A stretch of 64,000 nt of DNA from Allolobophora icterica (GCA_963556255.1 OY744611.1:36128485-36192484), one strand, 5' to 3'; positions 1 to 11,682 are shown, numbered from the stretch's first letter. The notes: generated by a model from the letters alone, not told the origin. A program made the numbers and translations.

Positions 1-592
1 GGCTATCCATTTCGAATGTTAGAGTAATGGGTAAAAGTTTACATCCGCGCGGTCGCAAACGTGTAGGGGCCTACAGGGGAGTAGCCATACAAGGTGCGTA
101 AGGTGCGTACGCACCCTCTGTCAGATTCCGCTTTAGGGCCCTACATTCTTTCATTTCTCCATGGCGCACAAATTTTAAATCTGGCCAATAATATAATTTA
201 TTGTTCCACCTGGTGACATATTTAGCCTATGGTGTTCAAAAGTGCCACACCAACGCACGTGTAGGTGTCAGCCTCTCTGCACCATGATTCCATGAACTAT
301 ATATAGACTGCATATGTTGGATACTTCAAGTTCATGAAACATGATACACAGGGCACAGATGTAAGGGTGGTCGCTGTCTATGGGCTCGGATCCAGGGTCA
401 AATACACCGACCATCAGGGTGACCTAGACCAAGGACCCGGAATATAGAAGGCCAGATGTACATGTAGACATGTTGATTCACATGCACACTAATATACAGC
501 TACGTCTCCCTGTCAGATGTTCAACCACTGCATACAATAACGATAAATCACTCAGTTCCAGCGATCGCCTGAAATAATATCTGCCTTGTTCG

Positions 593-723
<131 letters not shown>

Positions 724-944
724 TCCTGTTTCCGTGGCAGTCTGTCTCTCAGTGTCTCTCTACCAGCCTTGTGGCCTGTACACACTACTATTTCTACACA
801 CGACTGCAGTCTTCATTCTTCTGTGATAGTAGTCCTTCATGTTCAGAATGCAGTCGTTATTTTTCTTCGTTTACGTTAGAAAAACGACTTTTTAATTTGT
901 AAGTTTAAGTGCTTCAATTAAATAAGCGTTACACAGAAACTGAT

Positions 945-1224
945 ATGTTGAACTTCTTTACCAAAAAAGCAAGCCAGTAACGACTGTGATGGTGAAAATG
1001 GGACTGAAGAAGTTTACACTGCAAATAATTCTACTGGCAACATTGTTGTTAACGAAAGCGATTTAGTAGCTGTGTGTCAGCCTGTGTCACTTAACACAGT
1101 CTCCGATGCTAAGTCAGAGAATTTAGGGGCGAGCACAGTAACAAAGGTTGGCCATCAGAATTATTTTGCACTAGCTGATGGAGCAAAGTTAACTGATGCC
1201 GGTAAATTTCAATTTCTGACTTAA
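945..1224 (+). pseudogene. Possible hAT transposase N-terminal remnant
   Basis: MLNFFTKKASQ (from the ATG at 945) resembles the start of ZMYM-type hAT transposases, which often begin with a short Phe-rich basic motif. The frame stops at 978-980, but a one-base shift opens 81 codons (979-1224), including NYFALADGAKLTDAGKFQFLT. It lies inside the 74-1822 element in the + direction. The assignment rests on position and motif only. Confidence 0.4.
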
Positions 1225-1232
1225 TCATATGC

Positions 1233-1265
1233 CAACGGTCGATGCACTACGCGCATCGACCGTTG
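1233..1265. repeat. Short perfect hairpin
   Basis: CAACGGTCGATGC (1233-1245) and its exact reverse complement GCATCGACCGTTG (1253-1265) are separated by 7 bases, inside the hAT element. CpG-rich in AT-rich surroundings. Confidence 0.85.
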
Positions 1266-1891
1266 AAAGGTAATTACATGTCGGCTACGTAGATCAGAGA
1301 TCCGGAAATATTCTTTAATGGAAAACAATACTTATTTGACTATAGGAATGGTTAAAAAAAACATGTACTTTTAATGACAGGCATAATTATTGCTCATTAC
1401 AAGTGGCCGTTTCTAAAGGTTTGATAATAACTACAGTTAGGCTAACTAAAGAGTTGTCACTGAATTGTCTCTCCCTGTATTAATTTGTCCAAGTTCTGAT
1501 TTAAAGGCTGCTGCCGAGTGCTTAGTTTGTGTTCTTTAACTTAACAGTATATTATTAGCAATTAGCCAATCGCAGTTAGCTTTTTAAGTACTCTGCTTCA
1601 CTTCGTCAAACATTAGGCCTACTAATGCCTTTTAAATAAACTTTAAACGTTACGCTGTGAATCTGTTAAAATAAGAAAGTAGTATCGAGAAAGTTGATTC
1701 CGTGATTGATATTCTATGCCTCCAGCGATCGCCCTATAATTCCCGTACCCATGTACAGCTTCTCTGAAGACTGGTGCTTCGCATTACGCACCCCCTATGG
1801 TGAAATCCTAGCTACGCCACTGGGGGCCTATACTGTATAAGGTAAACATCATGGCCATTCCAGATTGTGATATACTAGAATAGAGTGCTAG

Positions 1892-2096
1892 GAATTCTCA
1901 CAGCCTACGTCCGCTAAACTTTAAGTAAGTAAGTGCAATGCAAGAATGACGCACGTAGGCTGTGAGAATTCGCGACACACCAATTTTTCGCGACACACCA
2001 ACGACACACCAACGACACACCATGTTTACGCGACACACTCCCGGTCGATTCGCGACACACTATAGTGTGTCGCGACACACCGGTTAAGAACCACTG
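1892..2096. mobile_element. hAT-like right end with inverted repeat and CGCGACACACC repeats
   Basis: GAATTCTCACAGCCTACGT (1892-1910) and its exact reverse complement (1953-1971) form a 19-bp stem. From 1971 the motif CGACACACCA recurs, and CGACACACTATAGTGTGTCG at 2053-2072 is a perfect palindrome. The segment ends with a hAT-like terminus, CAGTGGTTCTTAACCGG when read from the right. The matching left terminus was not found, so the boundaries are partial. Confidence 0.5.
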
Positions 2097-2264
2097 CTTT
2101 AGAGAACGCGAGACCGATGAGGAAAAGCCAGTCATTAGTTTGGCCCTGAGTAGAGGGGGAAGGTCATTCCAGATCGTGGGACCCACTACAGCAAACGCAC
2201 GGTGCTGGGCCAAGGCAGTTTTAGCCCTGGGAACAAAAAGATCAAGCCGATTTACAGAGCGCAA
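2097..2264 (-). pseudogene. LINE ORF2 C-terminal fragment
   Basis: On the minus strand the translation reads RLDLFVPRAKTALAQHRAF, then VVGPTIWNDLPPLLRAK. The A-x-FxVVGPTxWNxLP signature marks the end of CR1/L2/Rex1-type ORF2 proteins. Truncated at both sides; the 2096 hAT end abuts its 3' part. Confidence 0.75.
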
Positions 2265-2629
2265 TGGGCGAGAAGAAGATGCAGATAGCGGTTTACGCAG
2301 ATATATTTTGAGAGATATTTCAACTGTACTGCATTGTCTACAATTTGAGAAGGTAATTCTTTATTAGAGAACAAAACGGCACAAGTAACTGAACAGAACG
2401 AACAACCACTGGAAAGGAATTCCAAAACCTTTGTGCAGTAACCAGAAAATCTCGTCCACTTGGAACAGTTCTAGTCTATGCATGACCAGAGATAGATTAT
2501 CAACCGACCTGGTTCAATTATAATAAGCCTGGATATAGTAAGGGCTGATTTTAAATATTGCGGAGACCCAGTATTCATTGTTTATGAACTACGGGCCCCA
2601 ATCTGATTCTGTAGAATCCGATATATAGC

Positions 2630-3183
2630 CAGTGATGGGCACTAAACTATTTTTTTTTAGTTAAACTAAAACTATTTTCCAACTAAAAAAAAGTAGTTAA
2701 ACTAAAGTTGGCAACTGATTTTGGAAATTAGTTAACTAAACTAAAAAAAAGTAGTTAAACTTTTTCCAACTATTTTCCAACTATTTACGACAAACATTTT
2801 TGCAATAAAAGACGTTAAGTGAACTGTAATAATGCTAAGCGTCAATGACAATTTCACCTTCAAACTATGCAATGTGTACTGTTCTGGCATACAGTTACAT
2901 GTGCACTGTAAGTAGTGTATGAATTTGAAAACACAGGCTGTAAATGCTAAAACCATGCAGTGTTAAAATGTTTTTTTGCTGACAGTGTTCAATGTTCACT
3001 GTGGAAAAATAGTTGCATATTGCTGATTTTTTTAGTTAAACTTTTTAGTTAGCAACTAAAATTTTTTAGTTAAACTATGGTTTTAACTAAACTATTTTTT
3101 TTAGTTAAACTTCTTCCTTAACTAAATTTTTTTTAGTTAAACTAATAGTTAGCAACTTTTTAGTTAACTATTGCCCATCACTG
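2630..3183. mobile_element. hAT-type MITE rich in AGTTAAACTA repeats
   Basis: The ends CAGTGATGGGCACTAAACTA and, inward from the right, CAGTGATGGGCAATAGTTAA are near-identical. TATATAGC is duplicated exactly at 2622-2629 and 3184-3191. The paralogous blocks at 15725 and 32430 lack it. The interior is many imperfect copies of AGTTAAACTA in both directions around an AT-rich centre. Confidence 0.9.
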
Positions 3184-3505
3184 TATATAGCCTAGGCTAC
3201 AGGTCAGCACTTAGCCAATCAGTAATTGGCGGAATATAAAAATATCGCATGGATGAAGCTCATCCTGAGCTAAGAGAAAACATCTGCAGAGCAGTACCGC
3301 TTTTTCTTAAAGCGGATTAATCAAGAAAGATGAACCCCGAATCCAAAGAGATCACCATGGCAGTTAGACATTGCTAAGTAAAGCAATGCAGCAAGCGGAC
3401 ATTACGGAGGAAAAAGTCTGAAACTTTACCACAAGATAGTATGACTGGGCATCATGAAATTCGTTTCAGACCCACGAATTTGGGTAACACGGACCATTAT
3501 ATCTA

Positions 3506-4113
3506 ACATAACATAACATAACATAACATAACATAGCGTTTTATTGTTCCAAAACAACAATTGTACATATCGATTATTTTGTTTACATCTGACCTCAGTC
3601 ATGTTTTAAACCAAAGTAGAACAAAAATAAGCAGAACAGAACCATACTGATCAAACAATCATCACTTCAGTTCGCATGTGACATAGTAAGCCACTTGGCT
3701 AAAGTCATGTCCCATACTAAAGCTTTTGGCTTTTCTTAGTTGTACATAGGAGATATACAGTGACTTATGGTCCAATGGTGGGATTCATTTAACGGAGGGA
3801 TTCATTTGGACGCAAAAGGGAACCCAGAAGGGATAAGATCCCGCTAGGAAGGGTCCCCCATTTTGCTATTAGTACATTACATGGCGGCAGTACAGGGTAG
3901 TAAAGGTAAATTCCACTGCAATCCCAATTAGGACAGGTGGTGATCAAGCAAATGTAAAAGATATTAAGTAACGTTAGCATACATTAATCTATAGTAATCT
4001 ATGTTCTAGCTTATGTACTATCTGTGACATCTTTAGAGTTCTTATCACTGTTCATTCTAGTCAGCCAACAACCAGTTTTTTAGCAGGCGCTTGAAAATAT
4101 TAATGCTAGGACT
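3506..4113 (-). mobile_element. LINE 3' end with (AACAT)n tail
   Basis: Absent from paralogous blocks P2 and P3, so an insertion, flanked by TATATCT on both sides. In minus orientation it ends with an (ATGTT)n tail at 3506-3535. It contains the hairpin GGGATAAGATCCC (3830-3842) next to AACCCAGAAG, shared with other LINE tails here. A C-terminal peptide FKRLLKNWLL is readable near 4060-4090. Confidence 0.75.
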
Positions 4114-4614
4114 GTCTTTTATATCTGCACCGAGTCCGAACAGTTTCAAACAAAGACGGAAGAGTTAAATTACTCATAATAGGCATAGGCCCATTAAAGC
4201 TCCTATAGCCTACCAGGCGAATTGTAGTTGTGATTTTAAACTGCTTCAAATATTCATTTTCGATTCGCCGCCTATCGGAGAATCGAAAATGAATAAGGGC
4301 CTATCGCCAAAAGTCGCATCTAACCCCATACTGTCTGGCATTTCGTGCAAGTTCGTTAACTTCATTTGCAAGCTAAATAACTGAAAGGATAGAGTGACTC
4401 AAATAATTAACAATTAACAACACATTATGCTCTGATCGAACTGCACAGCTATTCTCATTTTTGTTCAAAGTATAGGCTATAGTGGCTTCAAAATGTTGTA
4501 ACATTTAAAGTTCTTCTGACATGGTCACTAAACGGAACTGTCGTTGCCTATGAAAAGAGAAACTGTCATCGGCTATGAACAAAGGTGTCTAATTTCCAAA
4601 GGCCTGAATGAAGA

Positions 4615-4765
4615 TTGGTGAATAATCGTGAAAGTGCGGCACTTCTTCTGCTACTAGATTATACGATTGAGATCCTCAGCAAAGTCAATACAAACTGACT
4701 TTGTGTCATTTCAAAGATGAAGTTGAAAAACTCATCATGCAGTTAATTGCAATTGCCGAAACATG
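4615..4765 (+). pseudogene. Decayed RING-exon relic in block P1
   Basis: The GGTGAATAATCGTGAAAG... segment, then GACTTTGTGTCATTTCAAAG and GTTGAAAAACTCATCATG, can be lined up with exon 1 of the TRAF-like gene around its LCGIC and LKNP codons. The relic is cut by the hAT element at 4774. Similarity is visible only by comparing with the better-kept relics at 16540 and 33290. Confidence 0.5.
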
Positions 4766-4773
4766 CTCTAATT

Positions 4774-5723
4774 CAGCGTTTCCCAAAGTGGGTTCCGCGG
4801 AACCCTAGGATTCCGCGGGCTGATCACAAGGGTTCCGCGAAACGTTGTCATTTAAAAGAATTTTCATTGCGAAATTTCCATGGAATAAAACATTCCAATC
4901 AGTTTGAAAAAATACAGAAAAGTTTTATAAAGTTTAAAACTTCCGTCTGTCGTCTCGGCATCGGACACCCAGTGGAGGGGTTCGCGTACCCCCTTTTCAC
5001 CGCTAACATGGTGAAAATCCCCCAAAACTCTACCCAACCGACCGTCCTCACGCTTCCACTGCAAAGCGGTTCTATTTATGGCGCCGGTATTCCCCAACGT
5101 CATTAATAATGCGCATAACGCTCTTCCACTGCCAAGCGGTTCTATTTATGGCGCGGGTATTCCCCAACGTCATTAATAATGCGCGTAACGACGTTGTTTG
5201 CTTTCGCACAAAATTTAATTACGATCGATTCGAACTATATTCATCGTTTTACAGCAAAATTGTATGTTCAAAGACTCTGCTTTACTAAGGGCAGTGACGG
5301 CTAGATTTCTGGCGTTTTCTTTAACCCGCCAACGCCGGGTTCACCCTCTTCGACTGCGAAGCAGTCAGTCCACGGGAGACTGCGAAGCAGTCGTCGCCAG
5401 AGGGCGACTGCGAAGCAGTCAGTCCACGGCAGAGGTCGCAAGACGCGACAAGGCGTATACAACACTGCGAATTCGCTACAGGGATTGAAACTTATAACCC
5501 CGGGCAACGCAGGGTAAACCAGCTAGTTTTAAGTAAGAGCAAATAAATTGTATTTATAAACTGCTTATAATTATGGGAATTATGGGGGTGTGTTTAGTTA
5601 GCCTATATTAGTGTGCTTCTCAGGCGCTACGTATGCCTCATTACGTTTAGTTCAGTTTGGGGTTCCGCCATAATAAATAAAGATGAGAAGGGTTCCCTGG
5701 CCAGAAAAGTTTGGGAAACGCTG
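4774..5723. mobile_element. hAT-type element (950 bp) with internal duplications
   Basis: The left end CAGCGTTTCCCAAAGT and the right end, inward, CAGCGTTTCCCAAACT differ at one position. CTCTAATT is duplicated exactly at 4766-4773 and 5724-5731. Inside, an approximately 70-bp unit (CTTCCACTG...GCGGTTCTATTTATGGCGC) occurs twice in tandem at about 5047-5190, and GACTGCGAAGCAGTC occurs three times at 5352-5420. GGTTCCGCGGAACCC-type palindromes lie near the left end. No transposase was seen. Confidence 0.92.
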
Positions 5724-5920
5724 CTCTAATTAGTCTAATATAATATTATGTAGTTACGTAATGTTTCAGACTACGAAATTGACCAAACTCATTTAAAAAT
5801 GAGCAGAGTCGAGGCCTTATACGGTCGCCATGGCATGAAAAAACCTGTACATTTAAATAGACTCAAACTTTATGCAAATCAAATCAAATATTCGCTTATT
5901 CATCAAACCAGTTTACATAA

Positions 5921-8010
5921 GGGGCATTCCACGGTATTTAAAATGTTACGGACTCTACATTCAGAAGACTTTGAACCGTTCATACACACAGATGATTACT
6001 GTTTAAAATATTTTTATATTTTTCCCAGATACCTCTTCAATCACAGATTAGCTTGATATTATTTAGACTTGGTTAGCCTTTATGTATCATGTCTGGTGAA
6101 TCAAAGTGTTTGCGTTACGGACTCTACAACAAAGTTCCCTCAACTTTTTGATTGAATGAACGGTCTTGATTTTCTGTGAAACTATCAAACACAAAATTTG
6201 TTGAAACACCCTTATAGAAATGCCAGGTATTGCTGTTGATTTAGGCATAATTGCATTTCTTTATCATAATAAGTACTGATGTTGTTCATTCGCTTAACGT
6301 ATATACTGTGCGTTACGGACTCTACGTCACGGACTCTACGTTATGGACCATACACAAAAACTGGTTAATAATCACGAAAGCAGTTATTTTATACCATTTA
6401 CTTTCATCATTTTAATCTTTACAAGAATGCTACAGGTAGTTTCAAAGCACAAATTAAAAAAACATAATGAAGTTCCATTGTCACAAACAATTAATTAAGA
6501 CTTTTTGTTACGTTCGAAAATCAACATTGACACCGAGGCGCTTAATGTTTTAGAAGTCCCTAATTAGCTTGGATCAGTCTGTAGCACTAGCTACGGGTTA
6601 TTGAACTTGAAAAGTCCTCTTCCATGCTTTGTTGGTGCAGATAGTCTCTCTACTACCTGATCACTGGTGATCCATGACTGGTCAGGAAAGCCGAACAGAT
6701 TGCCTCCTTTGTCCTTCTTCCGCATGAACAACGTGCAGTATTCACTTTCACCTTCATTATTCAATCTTCCTTCAGTCACCTGTTCATCCAAAAGAAATTG
6801 CTCAGTGGCAATCACTGTACATTAATGTACAAAATATACATTAATGTACACAAAATCTTCACAATTATTGCCATTTTCTGTCTTGGCGACTTTGGCAACA
6901 TCTTTTCTACTCTTCGAACATCTTTGGCAATGGTTAGCGGCACTGGTAAATATTCACTGTGATCTTTATCCTTCACTCCGTGATGCTTCAGCTTTAACTC
7001 TGGCTGGCCACTTTATCTGATATTTCATTACTTGCTTCTTCCTCATTGCAGCTAGTTCACCACCTTCTAGTGCAACACCATGCCGTTCCAAGCGTTTCCT
7101 ATCCTTATCTGTCTTTTTCTTTCACTGCTACATTAAGCTCTACATTGTTGTAAACTTTCTGTCTGTGTTTTTCCACATGTTCTTTTACAGTTTTCACCAT
7201 TTCTATGAATGATAAAAGAAAATTAAATAACAAACTATTCATTTAAATGTATTGATCATGTACCCTTGTTTATAAAATATTTATAAAGCAATGAAAATGC
7301 AATAAATAAATAAATAATAAAACTCATAAATACCTTGTGCTAAATGTTGTTGAAAGCAGCTCTTTTTAACAAGAGACATGTTAAAAGGTTTGTTTCTATA
7401 CAGAATTGCATGGATACTCCTGACAAAAGCCATCAGTTTCATCAGCTGAATTTGTGCTTGTAGAGTCCGTAACACTTTTGTAGAGTCCGTAACAATATTT
7501 AACTTCACATAAAAAATATTTGTAGCAATATTAGGAAAAGTAATTTATGTTAACTAAGTAGCCTACAATGGTGAATTAGAGAATTAAAAATACCAAGTTT
7601 GCAGTGCAATTTTAAATGCCTAAGAATGAAATTAGAAGCTCCAAAATGTTACGGACTCTACAAGTCATGTTTTGCTCGAGCTAATCCAGATACATGATAT
7701 GGTGAATTTGTGATCACATAGTATTTATCACTTAACCTCACCATGGTTATGATGTCCAGCCAAAAATATTCCACATTGGCTTTACATTAAAAATTTAGTA
7801 TTTAAAAATTGCATGTAGAGTCCGTAACGCAAAAAGACCGAAAGTGCCAGTTTGAAGCAAAGCCGACACAAAACCCTAAGCGCAAAAACAAAATCCTTTT
7901 GGAATCTTATACTAGAACCATCTAGCTATTAACAGAAATTATTAACAATTTAAAATTTCAATATATTTTTTTCTTGACCTCTCCTGGACCACAATATCGT
8001 GGAATGCTCC
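5921..8010. mobile_element. TIR element of unassigned superfamily with repeated GTTACGGACTCTAC motif
   Basis: Ends GGGGCATTCCACGGTAT (left) and GGAGCATTCCACGATAT (right, read inward), flanked by ATAA on both sides (5917-5920, 8011-8014). A 14-base motif GTTACGGACTCTAC occurs seven times exactly and twice as variants, in both orientations and mostly near the ends. This is the arrangement expected of subterminal transposase-binding sites. The minus strand of the middle carries a decayed coding region (6591-7200). The superfamily is not recognised; P-like, Sola-like and Kolobok-like elements are possibilities not distinguished here. Confidence 0.65.
6591..7200 (-). pseudogene. Decayed coding region inside the 5921-8010 element
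   Basis: Read on the minus strand from 7200: MVKTVKEHVEKHRQKVYNN, then frameshifts, LERHGVALEGGELAAMRKKQ, then RVEKMLPKSPRQKMAII, then an open 74-codon stretch ending ITSDQVVERLSAPTKHGRGL. Basic, Lys/Arg-rich and interrupted by at least three frameshifts or stops. The LPKSPRQK-type motif also appears in unknown proteins of repeat families in marine invertebrates, as far as I recall. Presumably the element's own protein. Confidence 0.4.
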
Positions 8011-8014
8011 ATAA

Positions 8015-8408
8015 CGCAATTGGTAACAATCATAGATAAGAATGAATAGAAATCTAACAGCTGTCAGTATCCCATTACAATGCTAATAAAGGTGACGTAA
8101 TAAACCTTCGATATACAGTTTTTTTTTATTCTCCCTTCGTATAATCGTATAAGTAAGTAAGTATATTCTTTATTACACCATTACCAAACGCACAATGGGA
8201 CAGAAGCTAGAAGCATTGATTGTAAAACATTGAAGTAATAATTAATCGAAATAAAAATTATAAAGTAAGTAAATAAGAAAGCATAAGAAAGTATATAATC
8301 TTAGTTGGAAGGGGAAATTGTGAGCCAGATGGCGAAAAAGATAAGGAATGGGTCGGCTCTCTGGGAAGTAAGGGCAAAGAACATGTGGGTTGGAGACCAC
8401 TGCCTTAA
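8015..8408. repeat. LINE 3' tail with (TAAG)n, minus orientation
   Basis: From 8151, TAAGTAAGTAAGTATATTCTTTA leads into ACCAAACGCACA; the same arrangement recurs at 63886-63940, and at 28180 and 40000 with other bodies. It is read as the 3' end of a reverse-strand LINE with a (CTTA)n tail. No gene seen. Confidence 0.5.
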
Positions 8409-9078
8409 GGAGCCATTCATATAGGCCTATTACGTACACAAAAAATCATATTTTCATAACCCCATACTCCCTGTAGGACCTCGTACATTTTGTGGACCCC
8501 TTATGCGTACGTACAACTAAGCTTCTCTAACCCCCTTTACAAACGTTAATTAGCTAAAGTCATCTATAAGACATTTATTTTACCGTAGGCTACTATTTAT
8601 TTTTGTTAAACATCATATTTGCTAGCTAAAATTTGTTAACTGTTATGAAGAAATAAAATACTAACACCTACATTTGAAAAAGTTTTAATACTACCCGATA
8701 GCGCATTGGATAACATCTGGCGTAGAGTGCGAGAGGTACAGAGATCGAGTCCCATAGGCGGACATGCTTTGTAGGCTCCAATTTGCGCCGTGTATTGCAG
8801 GCTGTCTGTTCTGTTAGTAGTTAAAATTTATCGCATAACATGTACTGATTTGTAATCATACTGCGTTGTTAGTTTGAAGATATTAAACGAATCTTATTAT
8901 TATTACATAAAATTGATAAAGCAGGAATATAGTCAGTATACACGTCATATTTAGAAATTTATTTTGCGTACGTACAGTTTTGTTGTGACCCCTCCCCCTC
9001 GCCATACGCACCCGTACGCAAAATCGCCTAAATTCGATCACCCCTCACCTCATTGCGTACGTCATATATGGATGGCCC
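8409..9078. mobile_element. MITE with GGGGCCATCCATATAT ends, containing a SINE
   Basis: The left end (GGAGCCATTCATAT...TACGTACAC) and the right end (inward AGGGGCCATCCATATATGACG) are inverted. The same family is present at 52801-53253, including CAAAATCGCCTAAAT, GATCACCCC and ATCTATAAGACATTTATTTTACC. The copy here is longer because a SINE (8693-8905) lies inside. Its target duplication is not clear. Confidence 0.75.
8693..8905 (+). mobile_element. tRNA-derived SINE with (TTA)n tail
   Basis: tRNA-like A box (TAGCGCATTGGATAACATCTGG) and B box (GAGATCGAGTCCC) are followed by a body containing TTGCGCCGTGTATTGCAGGC and a short ATTATTATTA tail. Absent from the related MITE at 52801-53253, so it inserted there. 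Confidence 0.7.
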
Positions 9079-9910
9079 CTAAATAGACGGTCATCTGCCA
9101 AGCGAGCAAGATCATCTGCTTTCTGAATAAACGAAGGAATGTAGTCTAAGCGTATACACATAAAGAGCCAATCGACTCTTTTTTCACCTTGACCCCAGTA
9201 ACTCCACCATGATGGGGAGGCATACATAATAGGACTGTATATATATATGTGCGAATGTTCGCAATTGGTTTAATAAAGAATATTCTATTCTATTCTATAG
9301 AGGATAATGTGGTTGCCCTTGAATATCGTGCAGTATTGACGATGGAAAGATATGCGTACGAATGATTTTCAGAGTATAAAGAGATGAAGAAGAGGCCGTT
9401 AAGGACTGCATCCGGATGTGAAACCATATTTAAATCGAAACGTATAGTTATTCTTATAAGATTTCAATTGAGGAAACTCGTTCCGCCCCAGGCATATTTT
9501 GGGGGATGAGTGTCCTTGCACGCCTCATATTTGTTATAATCATCTCTTTAGTTTTCAAGGGGTTTAGGCGAAGGTTGTTATTTTTTGCCCAATCAGAGAT
9601 GTTAGCAAATTCTTCACAAGCAGTGGCATTGCGACATCACCCAATCAGGAGATAAGTGTCATCATCGAACTTAAGTCAGATGAGATCGTCGCAAATAAGA
9701 TTGGGCCCATAGCTGATCCTTGAATAACACTTGAGTTAATAAACAGTGGCCTTAAGGAATTACCATGATGCCTATTCATAAGATTATGATAAAGCCAATT
9801 GTAGATTTAGTCAGGAGTGTCAAGCTGGCTGAGTTTATGCATGACAGAATAATGCCTAACAGTATCAAAAGCCATTGAAAAATCAGTCGAGAAAATCGCT
9901 ACAATGCTAC
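9050..9910 (-). pseudogene. LINE reverse transcriptase fragment (CR1/L2-like)
   Basis: Minus-strand translation shows the RT core: DFSMAFDTVRHYSVMHKLSQ, VIQGSAMGPILF, and a palm motif FDDDTYLLIG (normally FADD), then WAKNNNLRLNPLKTKEMI. Further on it reads KKSRLAL-like and RLDYIPSFIQKADDLARLAD segments. Several stops and frameshifts. The 9230-9300 part holds an inserted (ATTCT)n tail with AATAAAG. Confidence 0.82.
9277..9298 (+). repeat. (ATTCT)n tail
   Basis: AATAAAGAATATTCTATTCTATTCTA looks like a retroelement 3' end with a poly(A)-signal-like AATAAA, inserted in the minus-strand LINE. Confidence 0.6.
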
Positions 9911-10057
9911 ATATTCATTCTCAGCAAGTAAGCGTTTTAAGAATGCTTCTTTCAGTACTCCTTGATGTATGCATGTCCGTTATAAGATGTTCAATATAAG
10001 AATGGCATCAAATTATGGAACTATACTTTTGCACCAAACAGTTTCCTTTCACTATAT

Positions 10058-10546
10058 ATGTTTCTTGACCGCATCTTGCGCTCTGCTGCACGCCTTATTG
10101 GCCAAATACCATATTTTGGCCATGTATCAGATTATATGCTGGAGGTCCTGCATTGGCTCCCTGTACGGCAGCGCATTGAGTACAGGATCGCCTCGTTTGG
10201 TTGGCGATGTCAACTGGGTCTCGCACCAAAATACCTGATGGATCTCTTCCGGCCTGTGTCTGCTTCTCGGACTGCTCGAGTCCTCCGTTCGGTGGGGAGG
10301 GGAATGCTATCCGTCCCGTTTGCCCGTACTGCTATCATGCAGACCCGCGCCTTCTCGGTGGTTGGCCCGACCATATGGAATGGCCTTCCCCCTGAGCTGC
10401 GCCTACATCCTAGGTCTTCCTCTGGTACCTTCTATGATCACCTGAAAACTGCTCTTTTTCGCCGTGCTGGAGTCGGGAGCGCCTCTGAGTAGTTCCCTTG
10501 AAGTGGCGCTATATAAATATACGAATGAATGAATGAATGAATGAAT
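10058..10546 (+). mobile_element. LINE ORF2 C-terminus and 3' end with (GAAT)n tail
   Basis: 144 open codons show the C-terminal signature LHWLPVRQRIEYRI, GLAPKYLMDLFRP, AFSVVGPTIWNGLPPELR, ending GVGSASE and a TAG at 10490-10492. The 3' UTR is very short (GGCGCTATATAAATATACGAA), then (GAAT)n at 10523-10546. It is 5'-truncated and inserted in the 5' flank of exon copy A. Its last codons and 3' UTR match the tail of the SINE at 38053 and 29450. Confidence 0.88.
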
Positions 10547-10589
10547 ATGAAAATCTACCAATCTTTTGACAACAGATTCAACGCTCATC

Positions 10590-10760
10590 ATGGAAGTAAG
10601 TTATGGAATTACAGCTTTGTCACCAAAAGGTTATCCGATTGAGATCTTCAGCGAAGTCAATGCAAAATATCTTTGTGGTATTGCAATGTGACATTGAAAA
10701 ACCCAGTCCAGAGCTTTGTGGCCACGCATTCTGCAAAGAATGTTTCGAACACAAAATGAG
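10590..10760 (+). pseudogene. TRAF-like exon 1, copy A (broken)
   Basis: Starts ATGGAAGTAAGTTAT and aligns along the full exon 1 of the 43 kb gene. Two single-T deletions break it. The first, just after the CGI of the CGIC motif, shifts the frame to a TGA at 10690-10692. The second lies in the FCGH codons. The donor GAG|GTACGT has become GAGCCACGT. Its upstream flank is split by a LINE fragment (10058-10546), and a Gypsy fragment starts about 255 bases downstream. Confidence 0.88.
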
Positions 10761-11682
10761 CCACGTTCAAAGACATTTAGCCTCTGATGAAACCCAGTGA
10801 AGCCTTTGCATGTGAAATACACTTTTCAAAGAGTAATATCGTGGCAAACTTGTACATCTGGTTCTCAGAACGACTAAAGAATCTGCTAACAGGAGAGCTA
10901 TGAGAAACTGCGGATTTTGAGATGGCAAATGATGTCATTAGCTGTAAATAGTCAAGGAGAAAAGTACCAAAAATCCGAAGAGCCATGGACTCAGACCAGT
11001 GAGGTCTCTCTATCTTTATATTTTCTAAAGTCTTGGAATTCTCTGGCACCAAACGGACTGTTGTCTGACCTCGGTTGGCACTCAGTGACGAGCGAAATAT
11101 TGAATCGCATCTGATGGCTACCTGTCAGTTTTCAAACAAACCTGACAAATGAGCAACCGTAATCAGATACTTGGCCTTGGTGCATGAAAGCGTCGACGCC
11201 TACCTTCTCAAACGGACAGCTTGGAGCCGCGTGGTGGAGTGATGGCCACTCGTCTGGTACCGGGCGCAGATGTCACATCTGGATACCATTTATTTAATGG
11301 CCGCGGCTATTCCTGGATAATTAACGGCTTCCTGCGCAAGTCTGATGCACACAAAAACTCCGATATGACTTGAGTGAAGGTGAAGACGGATATTGTCTCT
11401 GGTTGGGTGCGGTATGATCCCCCAATGCCCTTTGAATGCCAACCTACCGCTTATGGCGAGTTCATCGGAAAAGCTAGCATACGGCTTTACGGTGGGTGGT
11501 AGGGTAGCTGGGGAAGGAGGCCATCCTGTTTTGATCTGTTTCAACAGCTGTTGATATTCGCCGTCAATTGCGGCGGCCGCTAACAGGGCTTGGATAGTTT
11601 TAGGTGATGCTACGAGCAGTGGTTTAACAACCTAGTCGGGGGCCCTTGTACATTTTTAGCTTGAGGGCCGTTTTTTAGCAGT

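Larger units (their letters stand above)
2265..4765. repeat. Block P1 of the TRAF-array repeat (with insertions)
   Basis: Shares its order of sequence with blocks P2 (15432-16980), P3 (32130-33530) and P4 (36060-36930). Landmarks: AACGAAACGG-type start, CAACCGACCTGGTTCAA, TTCATTGTTT, AGCACTTAGCCA, GGATTAAT, AACAGTTTCAAACAAAGAC, CATTTTCGATTCGCCG. P1 is interrupted by a hAT MITE (2630-3183) and a LINE tail (3506-4113). It holds no intact gene; its right part carries a RING-exon relic. Confidence 0.75.

Noticed and set aside
3505..3540. CRISPR-like short direct repeats (ACATA units and other tandem words)
   Set aside because: Units are too short and have no unique spacers; they are LINE tails or microsatellites in an animal genome.
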